NCBI GenBank assembly: GCA_964036045.1
Contig: OZ038378.1
Coordinates: 36,891,228-36,955,227 of the forward strand
Direction: 5' to 3'
DNA: 64,000 nt
From: Eutreptiella sp. 'Long Island Sound 2002'
Lineage: Eukaryota > Euglenozoa > Euglenophyceae > Eutreptiales > Eutreptiaceae
The position numbers were made by a program, and so were the translations under genes. The notes beneath the pieces were generated by a model, which was given only the letters and a program-made list of their open reading frames with translations, was not told where the DNA came from and ran no database searches. This document shows, piece by piece, positions 55,399 through 64,000 of this stretch (its first letter is position 1; each line of letters begins with the position of its first letter).

Positions 55399-58271
55399 GG
55401 GGGCGGCTCCGAAGAGGAGGACTTGGTTTTCTGGATCCTCGTGAAAATCGGGGATCAGGTTTTTCGAGCGGTGCTTGATACCGGTGCAACACTTTCCATA
55501 GTGGCCCGGCGCCTGCTTAGAACTTTCAGGAAAACTAAGACCGTGGCCATAAGAGTAGGGGATGGGCGTACCATCCATTCCTTGGGGGGGGTCGATGTGA
55601 CCATATGTCTGGGCGACGAAACCGTGACCCAACACTGCAGAGTGTTGGACACTGACGCCTTTGACATCGTCATTGGCACCGACTTTCTAAGAAGAAACCC
55701 CCAGGTTAAAATGCTGTCCCTACAGCGTCCTTACTCTTTGCACTGCGACTTTGGCAGTGGGCTATTCTCCGTTCCTTCGGAGCTGTCAGGACGAAAAGAG
55801 TCTGGGCTGCGCGACGCAGCCAAGACGAACTATCGTACTCAAAACTACCAACTGGCCCGTCACATTCTTGAAAATGGACTGGCGGCCCTTCAGGTAAACC
55901 TGGATGAGATCCAGGTGGAATTGTTTGCGAGCCAACAACAGCACATCATGCAGTTGTACTGCTCGAAACAAATGAACAATGCTTTCCGTTTCTTCTGGAA
56001 AGCAATGGGCCTAGCGTATGCTAACCCTCCCTTCTCCCTGCTCGCGAAGGTTCTAACCAAAATCGCTTATGAGGGAGGAAGGGTTGTTATGTGCACCCCT
56101 GACTGGGGTTGCTCTGGTGAACATGCTTACTGGCGCTGTATGCTAGATGGAATGACCGTGGGAAGAGTGCAACTCCCCGACGGCCCCATCTATGTGCCTG
56201 AGGACTCAGACACAGCTATGCAGGCCCCTGAGTGGGCCAGTTTCCTGTCCATCGTCGATGGATCTCTCAATCCTGTACCCCTGTGTGACCTAGACCAGGT
56301 GCTACTAAAAGAGGTCATGGCCGAAAATGGTGGCCTGACCCTTTATGATCTCAAAAATCGATCTCCTGAGCACCTATCTGCCACACTTACAGGGTGTGAG
56401 TCTCCTGATGACTATCTGGAACCTGCAGCTGTAAAAGAGGATGCTGACGACCAACTGTCTGAGATCGCCAGCACTATTCCCTCTGTTGATCCCAGCTGTG
56501 TTGACCTAAAACATAGTGCTTTCCTAGCCCAGCTGTTGCTAGAGGAGGTAGATCTAGAGTCAAGCTCTGAACCCGCTTCCCCTGTTGGGAAGCCAGTGCT
56601 ACACATGCAGCCTGTGCACACAGGTGAACCCGTGGCCCGGAGTACTGATGCTCTGGCGCGGTCTGCTGCTAATAACATGCCATTGTCTGAGCATGACACT
56701 CAAGAACTCCGGCGCCTGTTGTACCTGAAGGCCGAAGGTATTGAGCGCCAAGAGCGGCTGCAATACCTCAGACAGACCTGGAAATCCTCCATCTGGTCTG
56801 AGGAGGACGATGAGTCCTATACGCTGCCTGATCCGGAGATACCTCTAGTGTATTCTGTACACTATGGGCAGCAATGTCCCCCTGAGTGGGACGATGGTAC
56901 TGTGCCTGCCGAAACTGCTGATCGGCATAAAAAGAAAGAACATGGAAAAAGCAACCTCCATGCTGAGGAGGATTTCCTTCAGAAACTCGAGAGTCTTAAC
57001 CTTGACCCCCGCCTGAAGAAACTGCTGATAATCTATGAGGAGGTGTTCGGCGCCTTGCCACCTCCCCTTTCTTGTAAAAAACTGGTCCAGATGGACCTGA
57101 AATTGAAACCAGAATTTGAAAAGACGCGAGTGAGGCGTCGTCCCTATCCCGCTCCACAGGAACAGGTCGAAGAAAACGAGCGCCAGATCCAAGAATGCAT
57201 TGATGCTGGCCTCGTTGAAGAGTACAAACACGGGGACTATCCCCATCACTGCAGTCCCTGCTTCCTTGTTGCTAAACCAGGGTCGACTGCCCTACGTCTT
57301 GGTGTAGACTATGGTGAGGCTAACAAGAAAACCCAGAACCACTCAGGGAGTATTCCTAACATGTAAAACACCCTGGAGCGTATTGCCAAATGCAGGTATA
57401 AGACCAAAATGGACAAACGCTCTGGTTTCTGGCAGGTTGACCTAACCGCCGCAGCTCAGGAGCTGCTGGCCTTTATAACCCCTAAGGGTCGTGTCTTCAA
57501 GTGGAAGGTTATGCCTTTCGGGGTGGCAAATGCCCCAGCGCTCTTCCAGGAGCTTATGAACAAAATTTTGTACATACTGAGACGCAGGCCTCTAGTACAA
57601 GAGCTGATTTCTCGGGGTGCAGAAATGGAGGCTCACATCGACGACGTGAGTTTAGGTACTAATACCAAAGAGGACCACGTCCTTCTCCTCCGTGAATTTT
57701 TCACTGTCTGTCAAGAAAACCATCTCCGAATCAAACTCGAAAAATGTGAGTTTATGAAAGAGGAGATGGAGTATTTGGGTTTCGACGTGGGGTACGGCTG
57801 TTGGAAACCAGCCGCGTCTAAGATGCAGCCCCTACAGGACATGCAGATTCGCGATGACCCTAAGAAGGGTCTACACGATGTGAGGAGTTTTGTGGGCGCC
57901 TGTAATTTCTATCGGCGTCACATGCACAATTTTACTTACTCCTCTGCACCCCTCACTGACCTGATCAAGAAAGCTACTCCCTGGAGATGGACCTCCAGAG
58001 AGGAGGAGTGTTTCCAGGAGTTGAAGAAGAAGATTGCCTCCTCCAACTGCCTGGGAGTGCCCCGCACTGAGGGCGAGATACTCCTGATCACTGATGCCAG
58101 TGATATAGGGGGGGGAGGTACGATCTACCAATGGCAGGAGCTTGACCCCGCTGAACTAACCCACTGCCATTATCGTACTACTGGACTGAACCGTGATGGT
58201 TCGTTGAAACATGACTATCCTACCAGTGAGTGGCGACTGGTGCCACTGGGACACTGGAATTGGAAATGGAG
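55399..58271 (+). pseudogene. pol: Ty3-III pol, truncated (PR, Dam-like, RT, start of RNase H); UAA inside RT
   Basis: In frame with gag across TAG 55396. Protease AVLDTGATLSIV (about 55470-55500) and IVIGTDFL; Dam-like domain (VELFASQQQ, YANPPFSLL, VVMCTPDW, about 55915-56105); an acidic linker; RT from about 57000 (LGVDYGEANKK) to TAA at 57364-57366, after which the same frame continues NTLERIAKCRYKTKMDKRSG, through IDDVSLG (about 57635-57655) to RNase H (ITDASDIGGGG, about 58086). It breaks near 58271. The codons on both sides of the UAA are normal RT sequence, so it is either a nonsense mutation or a recoded codon. Confidence 0.9.
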
Positions 58272-58275
58272 GTAG

Positions 58276-59492
58276 GTAGGTAGGTGCACTCGGTCGTGGA
58301 GAGGCGCCCCATGGTTCCCCCTGGCGTCGCCCCTGTGACGAACAGGAAGAGGCTCCGCGCGTGAAGAGGGGAGGCGGCTTACATCCCGCTAGACCTGACT
58401 TTTGGCCCCCAACAAAGCGGCCCCGGGCTACACCGGGAGGGCTGTTCGCCGCCAGCGTGACGTGCTTGTCTCGCCGGGAGGGTGGGCCCCCGTGCTTGCG
58501 CACGTCCCCTCCTTTGGGCGGAACCCTAGGGGTTCACCGGACTTCCTGGCGTATCCCGTTCCCAAGGCATGCATGCATGTTCTTGGTACTAGGGTTCCGA
58601 GGCGCTTGGGTGTCGCACGCTCCGCCTCGAGTCCCAAAGCAGCGCTGGCCTTAGGATGCAGCCTTACCCCCGGGCTCCGGATCTCGTTTGGCCGGGTCAC
58701 CTGCATGGCGCGGGCTGCCTCAGTGCCTGGGCTGTGGGCACTGGGTTTCCTACTGCTGGCTTGCGTTGGTGGTTGGGTCCGGGTTGCGGTTGGTCGTGGG
58801 TTTTGTTTTCACCTGCCCGTCGTGGCTGGGGTCTTGGGTGGGTGTGTTTGGGCTCGGTTTGTGGTGTTGTCCCTCTTTTGCCGGCTGTTTGTGGTGTTCG
58901 TGGTTGGGCTTTGGTGTCGGCCCGCTTTCGGGACGTCTGTGGTTTCGTGCGCGTTTCCCTTGGCCCCCGCCGCGGTGTGGGCGTGCGTGCTGGGCCCGGG
59001 TCTCGGCTGTGCCCCGCCCTTCTTGGCTGGGTTGTCGGGGTGTGTGTTTTTTTTTTTTCTTTTGTTTTTTTTTTTTTTCCCGGTTGCTTGGTGTCCCCGT
59101 CCCGGGCCTTCTGGTCTCTCCCCCCGTCTCCTTTCTTTTTGGCTGGGCTGCTGGCTTTTTTTTTTTTTTTTTTGTCTGCTTGTTTCGGTGCCCCTTTTCC
59201 CGCTGGGCCGCTGTTCCTGGCTTGGTGTTGCCGGTTTTTGCTGGGTGGTCCCCCTGTGCCTGTTTGGGGGTCCTGTCTTCGGTGCCTTCTGGGGGGGGGG
59301 TTTGGCCTCCTTTTGTGTTTTTGGCGGGCGGTTTGGTGGCTGTGGGCTCTTTTCGCGCGGCCCCCCTTTCCCCGCCCCCTTTTTTTTTTTTTTTTTTTTT
59401 GCGGGGGGGGGGGGCGGGGGGGGGGTCGGCCTCGCTGTTTCTCCCTTTGCCTTCCCTCGGCTGGCGCTTGCTCTGTGGCTGGTGTGTGGTGT
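58276..59492. other. Non-coding, A-poor on plus strand, with long T and G/C runs
   Basis: It opens with (GGTA)n and a mixed 450-bp stretch, then becomes C/T/G-rich with T runs near 59050, 59160 and 59385 and a G run near 59400. No gene is supported. Confidence 0.7.
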
Positions 59493-61440
59493 GGTTGGTC
59501 CCTCGCCACTCCTGGCGGAGGTTCCTGTGTGCTACTCCCCGCCACTCCTGGCTGGGTTTCGCTGCCGCTGGTGGTGGGCGGTCCCCGCCACTCCTGGCTG
59601 GGGTCCGTTGGCGGCGGTGGTGTGTGGTGTGTGGTGTGTGGCGGTGGTTTGCTGGTGGGGTTGTGGCTGGTGTGTGGTGTGGTTGGTCCCTCGCCACTCC
59701 TGGCGGAGGTTCCTGTGTGCTACTCCCCGCCACTCCTGGCTGGGTTTCGCTGGCGGCGGTGGTGTGTGGTGTGTGGTGTGTGGTGTGTGGCGGTGGTGTG
59801 TCGTTGGGGTTGTGGTTGGTGTGTGCTGTGGTTGGTCCCTCGCCACTCCTGGCGGAGGTCCCTGTGTGCTACTCCCCGCCACTCCTGGCTGGGTTTCGCT
59901 GGCGGCGGTGGTGTGTGGTGTGTGGTGTGTGGTGTGTGGCGGTGGTGTGTTGTTGGCGTTGTGGTTGGTGTTTTGTGTGGTTGGTCCCTCGCCACTCCTG
60001 GCGGAGGTCCCTGTGTGCTACTCCCCGCCACTCCTGGCTGGGTTTCGCTGCCGGTGGCGGTGGGCGTTCCCCGCCACTCCTGGCTGGGGTCCGCTGGCGG
60101 CGGTGGTGTGTGGTGTGTGGTGTGTGGTGTGTGGCGGTGGTGTGTTGTTGGGGTTGTGGTTGGTGTGTGGTGTGGTTGGTCCCTCGCCACTCCTGGCGGA
60201 GGTCCCTGTGTGCTACTCCCCGCCACTCCTGGCTGGGTTTCGCTGCCGCTGGTGGTGGGCGGTCCCCGCCACTCCTGGCTGGGGTCCGTTGGCGGCGGTG
60301 GTGTGTGGTGTGTGGTGTGTGGCGGTGGTTTGTTGGTGGGGTTGTGGCTGGTGTGTGGTGTGGTTGGTCCCTCGCCACTCCTGGCGGAGGTTCCTGTGTG
60401 CTACTCCCCGCCACTCCTGGCTGGGTTTCGCTGGCGGCGGTGGTGTGTGGTGTGTGGTGTGTGGTGTGTGGCGGTGGTGTGTCGTTGGGGTTGTGGTTGG
60501 TGTGTGGTGTGGTTGGTCCCTCGCCACTCCTGGCGGAGGTCCCTGTGTGCTACTCCCCGCCACTCCTGGCTGGGTTTCGCTGGCGGCGGTGGTGTGTGGT
60601 GTGTGGTGTGTGGTGTGTGGCGGTGGTGTGTTGTTGGGGTTGTGGTTGGTTTGTGGTGTGGTTGGTCCCTCGCCACTCCTGGCGGAGGTCCCTGTGTGCT
60701 ACTCCCCGCCACTCCTGGCTGGGTTTCGCTGCCGGTGGCGGTGGGCGTTCCCCGCCACTCCTGGCTGGGGTCCGCTGGCGGCGGTGGTGTGTGGTGTGTG
60801 GTGTGTGGTGTGTGGCGGTGGTGTGTTGTTGGGGTTGTGGTTGGTGTGTGGTGTGGTTGGTCCCTCGCCACTCCTGGCGGAGGTCCCTGTGTGCTACTCC
60901 CCGCCACTCCTGGCTGGGTTTCGCTGCCGCTGGTGGTGGGCGGTCCCCGCCACTCCTGGCTGGGGTCCGTTGGCGGCGGTGGTGTGTGGTGTGTGGTGTG
61001 TGGTGTGTGGTGGTGGTGTGTTGTTGGGCTTGTGGTTGGTGTGTGGCGGTGGTGTGTTGTTGGGGTTGTGGTTGGTGTGTGGTGTGGTTGGTCCCTCGCC
61101 ACTCCAGGCGGAGGTCCCTGTGTGCTACTCCCCGCCACTCCTGGCTGGGTTTCGCTGCCGCTGGTGGTGGGCGGTCCCCGCCACTCCTGGCTGGGGTCCG
61201 TTGGCGGCGGTGGTGTGTGGTGTGTGGTGTGTGGTGTGTGGTGGTGGTGTGTTGTTGGGCTTGTGGTTGGTGTGTGGCGGTGGTGTGTTGTTGGGGTTGT
61301 GGTTGGTGTGTGGTGTGGTTGGTCCCTCGCCACTCCTGGCGGAGGTCCCTGTGTGCTACTCCCCGCCACTCCTGGCTGGGTTTCGCTGCCGCTGGTGGTG
61401 GGCGGTCCCCGCCACTCCTGGCTGGGGTCCGCTGGCGGCG
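59493..61440. repeat. Higher-order tandem repeat, G/T-rich
   Basis: Basic unit starts GGTTGGTCCCTCGCCACTCC and occurs in a short (about 150 bp) and a long (about 190 bp) form, the long form with an extra GGTGGGCG-type block. The order long-short-short-long repeats as a block of about 681 bp (59493-60173, 60174-60854). Then come units of about 230 bp with an extra GTGTGG/TTGTTG stretch (60857, 61087), ending near 61440. All three plus frames are open because the strand is nearly free of A. Confidence 0.88.
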
Positions 61441-63250
61441 GTGGCGTGTGGTGTGTGTTCGTGTGCGTGCTTTGCTTGGCCGGGTCGGGCGGGCCGGCCT
61501 CCCGGGCGCGTTCTGGTGCGCCTCACCTTTTCCTTTGGCCGCTTTGTCTTCCTGCTTTGCCTGGCCCCCTCCGGGCCAGGGTTGCCCCTCTCTCTTTCGC
61601 TGCTGTTGCCGTTCCTCGTTGGTTGTTTTTCTCGGCCTCCCGCTGCCTGGCTCTCCGTGCGCTCCCGCCTCGTTTGTGTCTCCCGCTTGGCCGTTGGCTG
61701 CTCTTTGGTGGTTGCTCCCCCGCCCCCCTCCCCTTTTGTGTCTCGCGGTTTTCGTCGCTCCTGCTTGGTGCCTTCGTGTTTTTGTTTTTTTTTTTTTCCT
61801 CCTTCTTCTTCTTCCTCTGTGCGCCCCCGTTGTCTCTGGTTTGCTCTGGTTTCCGGCCCCGGGTGCCCTGGGCCTCGGCGCTTGCGGTGTTTGCTCTGTT
61901 TGCCTTCCGTTTCTCGGCTCTCCGCGCGCTTGTCGCTCTTTCGTGCTTTCCGCCTGGTTGTTGGCTGCTCCCGCGTGGTTGCTGCCCCCCCCCCCCCCTT
62001 TGTGTTTCGCGGTTTTCGTTCCTGCCGCTCGTTGCTGTGTGCCGTGTGGTGCTGTGCTTCCCTGGGTGCGGTGCTGCGCCGCGCTGCTGCGCGTTGTGTC
62101 GCCCGGTGTTCTGCTGTCGTGTGCTGTGTTGCGCTCGTGTGGTGCCGCTGCTTGTTGCGCCGTGCCCTTTGGCGCTGCCCGTCGCCCTGGGGCCCTGTGC
62201 TCTGCGGCACTGTGTTTTGCGGTGTTCCCCCGCGCTGTGTGCTCTGTGCTGTGTATGTTTTGTCGTGGCGCCGTGGTGCGTGCTGTTGTTCGCCGCTCTG
62301 CCTTGTGCTGTGTGTGTCTCGGGGTGCTGTGCTGTGCGTTCCCTGTGCTCTCCGTTCTGTGCGGTGCTGTGCTTCGCTGTGCTGGTGCGCTCGTGTTGTG
62401 CTGTTCGTGTGGTGCGTGCTGCTGCTGCTGGCGCCTGGTGCTGTGGTGCGCTGCTGTGTGTTGTGCTGTTTCCTGTGGTGTGCCGTGGTGCGGTGCTGGG
62501 CCCGGTGGCCCGTGGCTGTCTGCTGGTGGCGTGTTTCGGTGTCGGTGTCCCTGTCTGGCCGCGTGGTCTGCTTCCCTGTGGTTGGTGTGGTTTGCTGTGG
62601 TGCCCTGCTTTCCTGTGTCGTGTTCTGTGGTGCTGTGCTGTCGCGTGGTGCTGTGCTGTTGTGCTCTGCTGTCGTGTTGCGGTGCTGTTGGGGCTTGCTT
62701 TGCCCTCCTGTGGGCTGTCGTGCTGTGCTGTGTTGTGCTGTTGGTTGGCTGTGCTGTCTTTGGCCCGGTGGTGGTGTCTGCGCGCTGTGGTGCTCTTTTC
62801 CTCGTGCTGTGCGTTCCCTGTCTTCTCCGCTCTGTGCGCTGCGGTGCCTTGTTGTGCTGGCTGTGGTGCCCTGCTTCCCTGTGTCGTGTGCTGTGGCGCT
62901 GTGCTGTCGTGTGGTGCTGTGCTGTCGTGCTCTGCTGTCGTTTTGCGGTGCTGTTTGTGTTGGCTTTGCCCTCCTGCGGCCTGTCGTGCGGCGCCAGTGT
63001 GGTCTGCGCTGTTGTTGGTGCCTCGTGCTGTGGCGTGTCCTTGTGCGTTGTGGTGTCTCCCTGGGCGTTCTGCGGTGGTGGTGCTGCTCTGGTGTGTCGT
63101 GGTGTCTTGCTGTGCTGTGCGTTGTCCTGTGGTGTCCTGCGCCCTGTGCCGCGTCCTGCGGTGCCGTGCTGCCCTGCGGTGCTGTGCTGTTTGTTTTTCC
63201 TTTTGTCCTCTTTTCCTTTGCTAAAAACCCCTGCCGTTTTTCCGTGCCTT
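61441..63250. other. A-poor C/T/G sequence with GTGCTGTGCTGT-type microsatellite
   Basis: No motif or repeat unit longer than a few words. Dense TGCTGTG and TGTGCTG words from about 62040 to 63200. Long open frames are compositional. Confidence 0.7.
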
Positions 63251-63854
63251 TGAAAACTTTCTGAAAACCAAAAATTTAAAATGTTTCTCTTTAGAAAATC
63301 AAACTCCACGCAACTCACGCACGCAGGCAAGCAGCAATACCAAGGCGTATTTCTTGACTTACGCGTCGCCGGGCGGCCGCGAAGATGGTGGTCTTGCTTG
63401 CAAGGGGTTGACCGCTTTTCCCCCAGGGCCGGTCGCCTAAGCTGACGGAAAGGAGTGAGGGGGGGCACGAGGGAAGAGGGGTGGGTGCATGGAGAAGGAA
63501 AGAAAAGGAAGGGTAGCAGGGCGAAGGGACGCGGCGGCTTAGAAACATTTGTTTTCGAGTTTTACGCGCTGCTCGCGACGCGTTTTGCTTTGCGCCTACG
63601 GCTAGTTAGACGACGAGAGGGACGGCGTTAGGGTCCTACGAGCGTTACGGTTGTTACGGCGCTAACTATTCACCTATTTCACGTCAAAAAATTTCTCGTC
63701 GCGTTTTTACGCGTTTCGCAGCACGCCTTTTGGCCTAAGCGTTTTTTATGTTAATTACCTTTAATTTCAGCTATTTAGAAAATTTTTTCGTCGTGTTTTA
63801 CTTATCTTTTAATTTCTTTCTGGCGCCAGGCGCCAGCGCGCACGGCCTTCTGGT
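63251..63854. other. Unassigned sequence
   Basis: Composition returns to normal with A-rich words at 63260-63300 and many CG-containing words (GCGTTTTACGCG-like). No gene or repeat recognised. Confidence 0.5.
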
Positions 63855-64000
63855 TAGATGGAATGACCGTGGGAAGAGTGCAACTCCCCGACGGCCCCAT
63901 CTATGTGCCTTAGGACTCAGACACAGCTATGCAGGCCCCTGAGTGGGCCAGTTTCCTGTCCATCGTCGATGGATCTCCCAATCCTGTACCCCTGTGTGAC
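63855..64000 (+). pseudogene. pol: Second fragment of Ty3-III pol (continues off the edge)
   Basis: It matches 56144-56289 with two differences visible. One changes GAG to TAG at 63911-63913, in the pol frame. It lies about 7.7 kb from the first copy in the same orientation and begins abruptly within the Dam-like/linker part of pol. Confidence 0.9.

Larger units (their letters stand above)
53124..58271 (+). mobile_element. Ty3-III: Ty3/gypsy element truncated within RNase H
   Basis: PBS, gag and pol through RT are present. Homology ends inside RNase H near 58271, where GGTAGGTAGGTAGG begins. Integrase, 3' LTR and any chromodomain are absent, replaced by the A-poor repeat region. Confidence 0.85.

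Noticed and set aside
58402-63264. Plus-strand ORFs of 1620, 1522 and 1521 codons
   Set aside because: Three overlapping frames are open at once because the strand has almost no A; the peptides are translated tandem repeats with no domain.
60550-63468. 972-codon minus-strand ORF, Thr/His/Gln/Pro-rich
   Set aside because: It is antisense to the same skewed repeat region and mirrors its composition; no motif and no start context.

Overview
The window is eukaryotic repeat-rich DNA, probably from an alga or other protist. Evidence for this is spliceosomal-type introns, Ty3/gypsy LTR retrotransposons with chromodomains, a Penelope-like element with an internal GIY-YIG nuclease, and interstitial CCCTAA (TTAGGG-type) telomeric arrays. 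There are no operons, rRNA genes or tRNA genes that I can see. I cannot name the species.

Layout. 1-4022 (minus): one multi-exon gene of unknown function whose middle is a tandem array of 87- or 111-bp phase-0 exons coding for charged coiled coil. 4195-5722: a ~190-bp satellite. 6267-13396: a 5'-truncated Ty3 element (Ty3-I copy A) with its 3' LTR. 13397-15021: a coiled-coil ORF fragment, a 2-oxoglutarate-oxygenase-like ORF and palindromic GTATAC iterons. 15022-38947: a complete Ty3-I copy B (2349-bp LTRs) whose 3' LTR is split, 4 bp from its end, by a complete Ty3-II element on the minus strand (28143-38938, 532-bp LTRs, target duplication CCTTC). 38948-46500: a mosaic of duplicated segments, tandem repeats and two telomeric arrays; one duplicate carries the empty Ty3-I target site. 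46643-47428: an unidentified plus-strand ORF. 47429-52377 (minus): a 3'-truncated Penelope-like element. 53124-58271: a 3'-truncated Ty3-III element. 58276-63250: a strand strikingly poor in A, containing higher-order tandem repeats. 63855-64000: a second fragment of Ty3-III pol.

Shared features of the three Ty3 families. All have a primer site matching the 3' end of initiator tRNA-Met. All have gag and pol in one frame separated by a single UAG. All carry a Dam-methylase-like domain between protease and reverse transcriptase. In Ty3-I and Ty3-II the gag frame starts inside the LTR and is read through the primer-binding site. In-frame UAA or UAG codons also interrupt otherwise well-kept RT and chromodomain sequences, which raises the possibility that UAR codons are read as sense; ordinary decay plus gag-pol readthrough is the alternative.
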